A stretch of DNA of 15,665 bases, taken from positions 1 through 15,665 of the forward strand of contig CABSDC010000052.1 of the NCBI GenBank assembly GCA_902476295.1. The letters are read 5' to 3'. The position numbers and the translations under genes are program-made. This document shows positions 6,247 to 14,307 of this stretch, one piece after another. The notes beneath the pieces were generated by a model. The model ran no database searches, was not told the DNA's origin, and was given only the letters and a program-made list of their open reading frames with translations. The DNA is from SFTJ01 sp905210415. GTDB lineage: Bacteria > Bacteroidota > Bacteroidia > Bacteroidales > Muribaculaceae. The first letter of the stretch is position 1, and every line of letters begins with the position of its first letter.

Positions 6247-7926
6247 ATGAAGGAATTTTCGAAATGCCTGTCATACACTGCTATGTTGGTTGCAGCTATT
6301 GCTGCAGCCAGCTGTAGTGATGATAAGCCAGATCCAAACCCAAATCCTGGCACAAAAGATGATGTTGCCGAACAGTATTATGCCGGTGGTAAACTCGGCA
6401 CATCGTTTGTAAGCACATCAAAGGCTTATGAGCAACCTGCTCCAGCAATTGACGAGAGTGATATGTTCTTGACGTTCAACCGCGGTGAGAAGATGTTTGA
6501 AAAGCCATTCACAAGCAATGTTAATGGTGGTGAACGTGAGGGCCTTGGCCCGTTGTATGTGCGCACATCGTGCATCCATTGCCACCCTGGTTATGGCCAT
6601 GGCAAGAGCCAAGAGGCTGGTTCGTTTAAGACCAACGAGGTGGGCAACGGCTATCTGCTTGTGGTGTATAATCCTGAAAACAATGCTTATGTGACATGGC
6701 TTGCCGGTATGCCTCAGACTCATGCAGTGGCTCCATTTAAGGATCCAATCGACGAGACTAAAATCAAGCTTGCTTGGAAGGAATATAAGGATGAGTGGAA
6801 CAATACTTTCCCTGATGGTGAAACATATTCGCTTCGCTATCCTGAGGTGACCATTCCACAAGATGCTGTGTATGTGCTTCGCCAAGGCTATAGCGATGCC
6901 ACCACAAGCAACTATGAGGTGCGCCTGGAAAGCACCATCGGCATCTATGGCACGGGCTTGCTCGACGCCATCAGCGAAGATGATATTTTGGCTCAATATG
7001 CCAAGGAATATAAGGATGGCTATATGAAGAATGGCTTGAACCCAGCGATGTATGGCGAGGGCCAATACAAGAGTTATTATTCCAACAAGGTGCAGGGCGA
7101 TGGCACTGGTTATGTACGCCGATTCACTTACGCCCTCAGTCGTGGCCCGCTGCTCGACGCTGCAGGTGCTAATGCTATATGGAATATCACCAATGTCACT
7201 CGTAGCGACCGCCGCTATCACTATCTCGACCTTAATGGTAAGATTTATGCTACTTATGCAAGTAAGGACCCTGAGGTGCAAGCCGGTTTCGCAAAGTATA
7301 TTGCTAAGCAACCTGGTGTGGAGAAACACCCTGAATGGACTACTGGCAATGTTGAGCAGAACATCTACAACTACTTGACAAGCAAATCACTCGAATCGGA
7401 AATGAGCGACGACGATTATATCGCATTTATGGTTTGGCACCGTGGCTTGGCCGTGCCAGCAGCACGCAACATCGATAATGCTACCATTCAGCGTGGCAAG
7501 AAGAAGTTTGAGGAAATCGGTTGCGCATATTGCCACCGTCCAACTTGGACTACCGGTGAGGACAAGGTGGTTGACCCTAACAACTTCAAGCGTAGCGATG
7601 GTGTGACGCTCACAAGCCTTATGCCTCGCTATCCAAAACAGAAGATTTGGCCTTATACCGATATGATTCAGCACAAATTGCACATGCAGAACGACATTCG
7701 CACCGGTTGGTGCCGCACCACTCCGTTGTGGGGCCGTGGATTGCATCAGATTTGCACCGGTTCGCAATATGCCGACCGCTTGCACGACTGCCGTGCCCGC
7801 AATGTGATTGAGGCTATTATGTGGCATGGCAATTCTATGAGCGACGCACGCCACTCTGTGGAGAAGTTCCGCAACCTTAGCAAAGCCGACCGCGATGCTA
7901 TCGTAGAATTTATTGATGCAATCTAA
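6247..7926 (+). CDS. Di-heme cytochrome c lipoprotein, DUF1111 / DHOR family
   Basis: The 559-aa envelope protein is a putative di-heme oxidoreductase (annotated in relatives as a thiol-oxidoreductase-like protein). ATG 6247 gives a compact lipoprotein signal with lipobox AAASC (Cys23) and a Pro/Asp-rich linker. The TTG at 6226 would only add seven residues, and ATG 6242 is out of frame with an immediate stop. Two c-type heme sites are visible: CIHCH (109-113) and CAYCH (426-430). Between and after them are family landmarks: GIYGTGLLDAISEDDI (about 232-247), TTPLWGRGL (491-499) and RLHDCRARN (511-519), where relatives usually have LHDGRA. Three extra cysteines (489, 503, 515) cluster near the C-terminus. 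It probably exchanges electrons with, or oxidises/reduces metal for, the adjacent imelysin protein. Heme attachment requires a system such as the CcsBA encoded next. Confidence 0.93.
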   Translation: MKEFSKCLSYTAMLVAAIAAASCSDDKPDPNPNPGTKDDVAEQYYAGGKLGTSFVSTSKAYEQPAPAIDESDMFLTFNRGEKMFEKPFTSNVNGGEREGLGPLYVRTSCIHCHPGYGHGKSQEAGSFKTNEVGNGYLLVVYNPENNAYVTWLAGMPQTHAVAPFKDPIDETKIKLAWKEYKDEWNNTFPDGETYSLRYPEVTIPQDAVYVLRQGYSDATTSNYEVRLESTIGIYGTGLLDAISEDDILAQYAKEYKDGYMKNGLNPAMYGEGQYKSYYSNKVQGDGTGYVRRFTYALSRGPLLDAAGANAIWNITNVTRSDRRYHYLDLNGKIYATYASKDPEVQAGFAKYIAKQPGVEKHPEWTTGNVEQNIYNYLTSKSLESEMSDDDYIAFMVWHRGLAVPAARNIDNATIQRGKKKFEEIGCAYCHRPTWTTGEDKVVDPNNFKRSDGVTLTSLMPRYPKQKIWPYTDMIQHKLHMQNDIRTGWCRTTPLWGRGLHQICTGSQYADRLHDCRARNVIEAIMWHGNSMSDARHSVEKFRNLSKADRDAIVEFIDAI

Positions 7927-7959
7927 AACCCATATCGGTTATCCTTTTGTTTATATATG

Positions 7960-7974
7960 CGGCATGATATGCCG
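7960..7974 (+). repeat. Small perfect hairpin downstream of the di-heme gene
   Basis: CGGCAT-GAT-ATGCCG is a perfect 6-bp stem with a 3-nt loop. It is flanked by AACCCA (7927-7932) and TGGGTT (7978-7983), which could pair as an outer stem. No U-tract follows, so it does not look like a terminator. A role in mRNA stability or processing is possible. Confidence 0.4.
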
Positions 7975-8009
7975 AGTTGGGTTCTATAGTTAGAGTTTCT
8001 ATCTTTATC

Positions 8010-8056
8010 GAGGGTATGTCCAGAGAATTCTCAGAAGAGAATTGGGGCATATCCTC
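8010..8056 (+). other. Long stem-loop in the ccsBA leader
   Basis: A 12-bp outer stem with two wobble pairs (8010-8021 with 8045-8056) encloses an AGAG/G internal loop. Inside it is a perfect 7-bp inner stem, AATTCTC-AGAA-GAGAATT (8026-8043). It ends 30 nt before the ccsBA ATG and has no U-tract. It lies in the 160-nt gap, the largest in the operon, so it may be a processing, stabilising or regulatory RNA element that sets ccsBA expression apart from the upstream genes. A weak promoter-like TATCTTTA at 8000-8007 just precedes it. Confidence 0.5.
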
Positions 8057-8086
8057 TTCGTAGTGAAAAATCAAGAAAGAATATAA

Positions 8087-10285
8087 ATGTGTATGTATAG
8101 GAATTATAAAGTATTAGCTTTTGCGCTTTTAGGCGTAATGGTGGTGCTACTTGCAGTGGGCACAGTGGTGGAGAAGCTACTTGGGAGTTTTGCCTACACC
8201 TCGCCATATATGGTGGCGCTATGGGCTGCCATTGCTGTAGCGTCGGTGGCTTGCGTGTGGCAAACTCGCCTGTATAAGCGCCCTGCTATTTTTGCAATCC
8301 ACGCGTCGTTTTTGGTGATATTGCTTGGGGCGCTTGTCACTTGGCTAACCAAGGAAGAGGGCCGCATTGTGCTTGAGAAGGGCGATGTGGTGAGTCAGTT
8401 TACATCAGAGCGCGGCGATATGGTGTCGCTGCCATTTGAGATTAGCCTCGACAAATTTGAGGTGGTGTATTATCCTGCCACCAACACTCCCGCCGACTTT
8501 GTGAGTGAAGTGATGGTGAAGGCCGATGGCGAGTCGGAGCACAGCACCGTGTCGATGAACAAACCGTTGTCGCTGCAGGGCTATCGCCTTTTTCAGAGCG
8601 GATATGATGTTCAGGGCGGTGCCACAGTGTTGATGGTAACCTACGATCCTTATGGCACCACGGTGACATATTTTGGATATGTGTTGTTGCTGCTGTCGTT
8701 TGTGGCTTATGCATTCTCGCGTGCTACCGTTATGCGCGTCACTCTATCGCGCATGCGCCGTGGGGCTGTGGCTTTGGTGGCGCTATGCTTCATGATTCCT
8801 GCTCAAGCTGCCAATGCGCCAAAGGTATTGCCGCAAGATGTGGCAAATAGTTTCTGCGACTTGCTTGTGTTTTACAACGGCCGCGTGTGCATGGCGCATA
8901 CCCTTGCCCGCGATTTCACGATGAAGATTAGCGGCAAGACGTCGATTGACGGATTCTCGGCAGAACAGGTGTTCACAGGATGGATGTTTTTCCCCGATTC
9001 GTGGAACGAGGTTGCCGTGGTGAAAGTGAAGAGCTCAGATATTCGCAAAGCCATCGGTATGGATGGTGCATACACATCGGCGAAGAACTTCTTTGACGAT
9101 TACGGCATTTATCGCTTACAATCGATGTCGAGCCACAGCGGTAATGCAATGTCTGCTTCGTCAACGATAGAGATTGACGAGAAAATAAATCTGATAAATA
9201 GCCTCACAGAGGGCAAGTTGCTCAAACTGTTTCCTTATCGCGATGGCGAAAGCGTTTCGTGGTATGGCTTTGGCGATGCGTTGCCCTACGATATGGATGC
9301 CGATGAGGCGCGGTTCATCAGATTGAGTATGAGCTATTTCACGTCGCTGTGCGTTACTGGCGATTATGATGCAGCGCTTGCTATGGTGGGCAAGTTGCAG
9401 AAGTATCAACGCGAGAAATGCGGTGATGTGCTGCCAAGCGAGCAGCAGTTGATGGCGGAGAATGTTTATAACCAGATGTCGCAAGTGCGTTTGGTGGCAG
9501 CTTTACTGATAATGGTATCGTTGATATTCCTTGTGAATTATTGCGCAAGGGTGGCTAAAGGTCGCCCGCTACAACACTGGGTATCGGTGCTTCGAGGCAC
9601 AGTGCTGAGCGTAGTGGCACTATATATCACGACGCTGATAGCGCTCAGGTGGTATGTGAGCGGTCATGTGCCTATGAGCAACGGCTACGAGACTATGCTC
9701 TTTATGTCGTGGTGTGCATTCCCACTTGCGTTTATTCTTCAGCGATATAGCCGATTGATGTCAATCCTTGCTATGCTTATGAGCGGATTGTGCCTGATGG
9801 TGGCAAGCATCAGCCAGATGAATCCGCAGATTTCGCCACTTGTGCCTGTGCTGCAGTCGCCATTGCTCTGCCTGCATGTGGCTGTGGTGATGCTTGCTTA
9901 TTGCCTGCTTGCCTTCATGATGCTTGTGGGCTTGATGGGCGTAGTGATGCGCTATATCGCGCGCAATCACGAGGAGATTGTGTCGTATCTTGCCATGATA
10001 AGTCAGTCGATACTCGTACCAGCGGTGATAATGCTTGCCATAGGCATCTTTTTGGGAGCCGTGTGGGCAGGATTTTCGTGGGGAAGATATTGGGGCTGGG
10101 ACCCTAAGGAAGTGTGGGCGCTGATCACCCTGCTGGTGTATTCTTTGCCGTTGCACACCCGCCGATTGTCGGCATTCACACGTCCGATGGCGTTGCATAT
10201 CTTCCTGATTGTGGCATTTTTCTCGGTATTAATCACGTATTTTGGCGTGAATTATCTGCTCGGCGGCCTCCACTCCTACGCATAG
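8087..10285 (+). CDS. ccsBA: Fused cytochrome c synthase CcsBA (ResB-CcsA fusion, System II)
   Basis: This inner-membrane protein exports heme and ligates it to CXXCH cysteines of secreted cytochromes. The 732-aa protein has an N-terminal ResB/CcsB part: TM segments at about 8-28, 40-58, 66-86 and 192-210, with a periplasmic loop at 90-190. His72 in TM3 is a candidate heme ligand. A middle region (about 240-465) is predicted periplasmic. The CcsA part (about 466-732) has the external His527 in SGHVPMSNGYETM, the WWD heme-handling motif (Trp665, Trp669, Trp671, Asp672, Glu675), His597, His690, His704, and the terminal GLHSY. ATG 8087 is used; an in-frame ATG two codons later is nearly equivalent. 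It follows the di-heme cytochrome gene on the same strand, which suggests a dedicated maturation role. The stop is TAG. Confidence 0.94.
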   Translation: MCMYRNYKVLAFALLGVMVVLLAVGTVVEKLLGSFAYTSPYMVALWAAIAVASVACVWQTRLYKRPAIFAIHASFLVILLGALVTWLTKEEGRIVLEKGDVVSQFTSERGDMVSLPFEISLDKFEVVYYPATNTPADFVSEVMVKADGESEHSTVSMNKPLSLQGYRLFQSGYDVQGGATVLMVTYDPYGTTVTYFGYVLLLLSFVAYAFSRATVMRVTLSRMRRGAVALVALCFMIPAQAANAPKVLPQDVANSFCDLLVFYNGRVCMAHTLARDFTMKISGKTSIDGFSAEQVFTGWMFFPDSWNEVAVVKVKSSDIRKAIGMDGAYTSAKNFFDDYGIYRLQSMSSHSGNAMSASSTIEIDEKINLINSLTEGKLLKLFPYRDGESVSWYGFGDALPYDMDADEARFIRLSMSYFTSLCVTGDYDAALAMVGKLQKYQREKCGDVLPSEQQLMAENVYNQMSQVRLVAALLIMVSLIFLVNYCARVAKGRPLQHWVSVLRGTVLSVVALYITTLIALRWYVSGHVPMSNGYETMLFMSWCAFPLAFILQRYSRLMSILAMLMSGLCLMVASISQMNPQISPLVPVLQSPLLCLHVAVVMLAYCLLAFMMLVGLMGVVMRYIARNHEEIVSYLAMISQSILVPAVIMLAIGIFLGAVWAGFSWGRYWGWDPKEVWALITLLVYSLPLHTRRLSAFTRPMALHIFLIVAFFSVLITYFGVNYLLGGLHSYA

Positions 10286-10370
10286 CATCCACCGAATCTC
10301 GACCTCGTCACACCGAGCAATCCGCTCTGTAGAAAAGACTCAACATATTTTTTCCCCAAAAGCACAAAAA

Positions 10371-10414
10371 AATAGAGAATGGCAGAATTCCCTCAATTCT
10401 ACACATTCTCTATT
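10371..10414 (-). terminator. Intrinsic terminator of the sugar operon
   Basis: AATAGAGAATG (10371-10381) pairs perfectly with CATTCTCTATT (10404-10414). Inside, AGAATT-CCCTC-AATTCT forms a further 6-bp stem. On the minus strand the hairpin is followed by at least seven T residues (complement of 10364-10370), so it ends the epimerase-side transcript. ccsBA converges from the other side and may share it, although the plus-strand side has only a weak U content. Confidence 0.88.
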
Positions 10415-10436
10415 ACCCTATTTATAATGAAGAAAA

Positions 10437-11618
10437 TTACTTATCTTTACGAGATATATCCTCCAAAGTTTGCCAGCACTGATATAAGCCTCTTGGCACA
10501 TGGAAACATCCTTTCCATTTACCTCCCTTTAGTGGCAACAGCACCTCGCCGCGGCGATTGAGATAACCAAACCATTCTGGAGCCTCTTTGTCTTTAAAAT
10601 GCGTCCAGACATAGTCGTGCACCTTCTCAAACCATCGCCAGCATTCCTCATTGCCAGTGAGTTTATAGCCTTTGAGCAATGATATCAGCGTTTCTATATG
10701 CACCCACCATAGTTTTTGATCCCACTCCAACTGTTGTGGCGGGCATCCCTTGCGGTCCATAAAATAGAATATACCACCAAACTCATTGTCCCAGCCATAA
10801 TTAATCGACTTCAAAGTTATGTCTACGGCTTTTTCTACAACATCTTTACGTCCAAGTCGTTCGCCAAGGTCCATACAGAACCACATCGCCTCAATAGCAT
10901 GACCTGGGTTGACAAGACGACCATCAAACGAGTCGCTTAGCTGATTGTCTGTAGTCATATTCTCCACAACAAGCCCTAACTCTGGACGATAGAACACATC
11001 AAGCACCTCATGCAAGCAAGTGTCGATTGTGCGATTTAAATATTCTGGTTCAATCAAATGCTCAATTTCCAATGCGAGATTGCACAAAATCATAGGCAAG
11101 GCAAAATTCTTCAAATCGCGAGTTCCGGGATGTATTTTGCTCCATTTGCCTTTTGGATTGTCCTTTTTCTTAAGTATGATGTCGAATGTGCGACGAGCGA
11201 TATCATTATATTCCTCATTGCCCGTAGCAAGCCCCAACTGCCCGAAAGCGATTGTAGCGAATGTATATGAGAAAATGTTGTACGGTTCCACCAAAGGTTT
11301 TCCCTCTCTATCGAGCGAGAAATACCAATTGAAATTTCCGTCATGACCATGTTTCTTAAGAAATTCTCCGCCATGTATAGCACTTTCAAGCCATTCCTGA
11401 CGTTTCTCTAATTTATTGTACAACATCGAGAACAACCACACTTGGCGCCCCTGGAGCCATACAAACTTATCCGTATCATACACTTGTCCATAGCGGTCAA
11501 GACACGTGAAATACCCGCCAAACTCCTTATCTTGCGACTTGTCGAGCCAAAACGGCAACACACTGTCGAGAAGTTCCGACTTATATTGTTGCGCAAGATT
11601 CTGTATCTTATCTTTCAT
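10437..11618 (-). CDS. N-acylglucosamine 2-epimerase family enzyme (RnBP/AGE type)
   Basis: The 393-aa cytoplasmic protein is predicted to interconvert N-acetylmannosamine and N-acetylglucosamine, feeding amino sugars into GlcNAc catabolism. Its length and (alpha/alpha)6-barrel pattern fit the family. Typical segments are VWLQGRQVWLFSMLY (53-67, with Arg58), NPGHAIEAMWF (237-247, with His240 and Glu243), KLWWVHIET (302-310, with His307 and Glu309) and FHVPRG (372-377, with His373 and Arg376). These match the conserved His/Arg/Glu active-site positions as I recall them for this family. The WLQGRQ form fits the AGE/renin-binding-protein branch better than cellobiose 2-epimerases, but related sugar epimerases or isomerases cannot be excluded. 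It is the last gene of the operon, with an 11-nt gap after the transporter frame and a strong terminator downstream. Confidence 0.88.
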   Translation of the reverse strand: MKDKIQNLAQQYKSELLDSVLPFWLDKSQDKEFGGYFTCLDRYGQVYDTDKFVWLQGRQVWLFSMLYNKLEKRQEWLESAIHGGEFLKKHGHDGNFNWYFSLDREGKPLVEPYNIFSYTFATIAFGQLGLATGNEEYNDIARRTFDIILKKKDNPKGKWSKIHPGTRDLKNFALPMILCNLALEIEHLIEPEYLNRTIDTCLHEVLDVFYRPELGLVVENMTTDNQLSDSFDGRLVNPGHAIEAMWFCMDLGERLGRKDVVEKAVDITLKSINYGWDNEFGGIFYFMDRKGCPPQQLEWDQKLWWVHIETLISLLKGYKLTGNEECWRWFEKVHDYVWTHFKDKEAPEWFGYLNRRGEVLLPLKGGKWKGCFHVPRGLYQCWQTLEDISRKDK

Positions 11619-11629
11619 ATTAAAATTGT

Positions 11630-13039
11630 TTATTGATTTTTCTTTTTCGTGATTTTCTCGATTTCCTCCAAGCTCAAGCCATTAGTTTCCGGCACCAAAC
11701 GCCACACTATCAGGATGTATGGCACACACATTACCGCAAACAGCAGGAATGTCCCCGTTGGAGCAAGCGTTGACAGCATCCACGGAGTCAATTGTCCTAT
11801 CAGATATGTACCAATCCACAACGACAGCCCAGCAATAGACATTGCAAGTCCTCTAACCTTAGTGGGATACATCTCAGAGAGCAACACCCACACAACAACG
11901 CATATTGATATAGCGCAGCAGAAAATATAAGCTAAGAACACTATCAGCAATACCACAGGCGAGATGCCACAAGTCTGTCCACAGGCGAAATACACCGCTA
12001 TCAGCAACAGCGACACTATCATGCCACCTACACCATAGTAAACCAATTTTTTGCGACCCACTTTATCGATAATCATCAATGCCAAAACGGTTGTGAGCAT
12101 ATTCACCGAACCGATAAGCACTTGATAGAACAACGAATCGCCGCTCGACAGACCGCTATCGCTGAAGATAGATGGACCGTAATACAGCACCGCATTAACG
12201 CCCATAAACTGTCCGAGTATTGCTATGGCAACGCCCACAAGCACCATCTTACGCACATTCTTCTGCAACAATTCGCGCCATTCGGTGCGCTTTTCAGCAC
12301 CTATCGATGAGCGGATGCCCGAAATCTCTGTTTCCACATCCTCGTTGCTCTCATATATACGTCCAATAACCGAAACAGCCTCGCTTTCACGTCGCTTAAG
12401 CATCAACCAGCGAGGTGATTCAGGAATAAAGAATATTATCAACAGGAATATCATCGCAGGCAATGTCTCAAAGCCAAGCATTCCCCTCCACGATTCAGCT
12501 CCAAAAACCTTCACAACGAGTGAATTACTTGACTCCAAAGCAGTTTGCTCAAATTGCAACAAACCATAGTTAGCCATATAGGCGCCCAAAAATCACACCG
12601 TTATCGCCAATTGATATAGCGAAACCAATCGTCCGCGATGCTTAGGCACCGACATTTCTGAGATATACAAAGGCGAAATCACAGAAACTATACCTATGCC
12701 CACACCACCAACAATTCTGTACGCCACCAACTCGGTGAACGATGCCGAAATGGCACAGCCAAAAGCCGAAACAGTAAACAGCAACGCCGACAGTATCATC
12801 GAACGTTTTCTTCCGATGTTGTCGCCGAGAAGACCCGCTACCGACACACCAAAGATGCTACCCACCAACGCACATCCCACATACCATCCTTTTTGGAGTG
12901 CGTCGAGAGAGAACTGGCATGCAACTGTGTCTATCGTACCCGATATTACTGCCGTATCATAGCCAAACAGGAAGCCACCAACAGCCGCCACTACTGCGAC
13001 AAAAGCGACATACCTCATATTTACTTTTCCTACGATCAT
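11630..13039 (-). pseudogene. Sugar-porter MFS transporter interrupted by an in-frame TGA
   Basis: This would be a 12-helix proton-coupled sugar transporter of the XylE/GalP (sugar porter) family, about 469 residues, in the inner membrane. Motifs are intact on both sides of the break: GGFLFGYDTAVISG in TM1, GDNIGRKRS between TM2 and TM3, PESPRWLM, AVLYYGPSIF, VGRKKLVYYG and PETNGLSLEEIE. A TGA at 12593-12595 (codon 149) falls in YQLAITV-stop-FLGAYMANYG, where relatives have Gly (ITVGF). A single GGA-to-TGA change explains it, with no frameshift. The only visible restart is TTG 12589, and a protein starting there would lack the first four to five helices. It is therefore a probable recent pseudogene or a base-call error. 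It is 22 nt downstream of the DUF4434-like gene and 11 nt before the epimerase gene, in one operon. Confidence 0.85.
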
Positions 13040-13061
13040 TATATCTTAGTTTTATGTTTTA

Positions 13062-14123
13062 TCAAATTCCAAAATATTCTTTATATCTATCATATAGATG
13101 CCCTGCCTGTAGATAAGCCGACTGCGGACTCATAAAATGCGAAAACTCAAAGGTTATAGCCTTGTCATATCCGGCACGCTTGGCAGCCTCCAACTTCATT
13201 CGCAGTTTATCAAACTTTATCGGCAGGAATTTTATCGGCATATCTCGGTCAAACGTTTCAGCATTTGTCCAGCATTTTATTCCATAGCGATCGGCAAGTT
13301 TTTTATTCACCTCAAAAAACGCATCCAATTCATCATAATCAATGTGTCCATCCTGAAAGGCACAAGCATCAATCACATCATGAATTCCTGAGAAAATCTC
13401 ATCCCATTCGCGCTCGTGCTCAGCTATCGACACTGCGTTCTCCTTAGTTATAACCGACGATGAAGCCATAACCGCTTTCTTGCCGTCGATCCACGGAGAA
13501 ATCAACGTTGGCAACCCACCTGAAACATCCTTGCACTGCTTTCCCAATGTGTGGAATGCCGAAACAGCACCCTTTGTCTTTCTGGAAATCTCTGTACTTA
13601 CATACCATCCCCCGAAACTCTTATGCTTTGACCCATACTTATTCCACACCTCATCAACCACAAATCGGTTGTGCTCCATCTCCATTGTCATATCGCCAGT
13701 GTCCCAGTAAACGCCCGAGTCATACAATCCGAAATAGAACCTCATTCCATAACGATCAGACAATCGCAAGAACATATCAAGCAAATCAACCGACGGTGCA
13801 TAACATCCTTTCCCTATCAGATACTTCGATGGATATGTGACGAACTTCCTATAACCGCAACGAATCATTATCACAGTGTCGATACCTATCGCTTTCATGT
13901 GGCGAAAATCAGCATTCCATTCCTTTTCACCCCAGTTTTGGTGCGGAATATCGTGAGAAATCTCATCCAGAAAAGTACCAGTGATTCTTAGCGCATTATT
14001 GTTTACTGCGAGCAACGGCTTGACGTCGTCATTAAAGCCAACGCCAGCTCGCAAACTCTGTGGCATCACACTAGCAACACCCAATGCAGCCAAACTCTTT
14101 AAGAAGTTTCTTCTGTCAAGCAT
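13062..14123 (-). CDS. Tat-exported DUF4434-like TIM-barrel protein, putative glycoside hydrolase
   Basis: The 353-aa protein begins MLDRRNFLKSLAALGVASVM, a twin-arginine signal (RRNFLK), so it is predicted to be exported folded to the periplasm. Residues about 45-345 resemble DUF4434, a TIM-barrel family related in fold to glycoside hydrolases. Landmarks are GTFLDEISHD (49-58), the HMKAIGIDTVIMI strand (75-87), GGWYVSTEIS (171-180) and CWTNAETFD (284-292). Glu178 and Glu289 sit at the ends of strands where clan GH-A enzymes place acid/base and nucleophile, so they are candidate catalytic residues; Glu326 is a further conserved-looking acid. It is the first gene of a sugar operon, ahead of a sugar transporter and an amino-sugar epimerase, so release or trimming of an imported saccharide is inferred. 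No activity is established for it here. The start ATG 14123 follows a consensus promoter. The stop is a genuine TGA. Confidence 0.75.
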   Translation of the reverse strand: MLDRRNFLKSLAALGVASVMPQSLRAGVGFNDDVKPLLAVNNNALRITGTFLDEISHDIPHQNWGEKEWNADFRHMKAIGIDTVIMIRCGYRKFVTYPSKYLIGKGCYAPSVDLLDMFLRLSDRYGMRFYFGLYDSGVYWDTGDMTMEMEHNRFVVDEVWNKYGSKHKSFGGWYVSTEISRKTKGAVSAFHTLGKQCKDVSGGLPTLISPWIDGKKAVMASSSVITKENAVSIAEHEREWDEIFSGIHDVIDACAFQDGHIDYDELDAFFEVNKKLADRYGIKCWTNAETFDRDMPIKFLPIKFDKLRMKLEAAKRAGYDKAITFEFSHFMSPQSAYLQAGHLYDRYKEYFGI

Positions 14124-14152
14124 TTTTGTCAGTCAATTAGTTTTAAGCCCCA

Positions 14153-14183
14153 CAAAGGTAAAGAATTTTATTATCACACCAAA
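14153..14183 (-). promoter_or_regulatory. Promoter of the DUF4434-transporter-epimerase operon
   Basis: On the minus strand TTTG (14180-14183) is followed after 19 nt by TACCTTTG (14153-14160), a full match to TTTG/TAnnTTTG. Transcription would begin near 14146, about 22 nt before ATG 14123. A perfect palindrome, GTTTAAAC (14185-14192), sits directly upstream of the -33 element and could be a regulator contact. Confidence 0.75.
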
Positions 14184-14229
14184 GGTTTAAACAAAAATTT
14201 TATTAATTCTTTTCTTTTTAATTAAATTA

Positions 14230-14261
14230 TTTGGTTACACCGATTTTTTAAATTTACTTTG
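14230..14261 (+). promoter_or_regulatory. Promoter of the ROK regulator gene
   Basis: TTTG (14230-14233) is followed after 20 nt by TTACTTTG (14254-14261), matching TAnnTTTG at seven of eight positions. The leader to ATG 14308 would be about 40 nt. The -33 elements of the two divergent promoters are 46 bp apart, a layout that suits shared control by the ROK protein. Confidence 0.65.
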
Positions 14262-14307
14262 TCAACATAAATAGCAGGCTTTAATAAATACATTATAATT
14301 ATACAAA

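Noticed and set aside
7976..8007. Separate promoter for ccsBA (GTTG-N20-TATCTTTA)
   Set aside because: Both elements deviate from consensus; operon transcription from the upstream promoter is a simpler explanation, although a weak internal start is not excluded.
12593..12595. TGA recoded as glycine or selenocysteine
   Set aside because: The DUF4434-like gene in the same window ends naturally at TGA, the residue expected is Gly, not Cys/Sec, and nothing else suggests an altered code.
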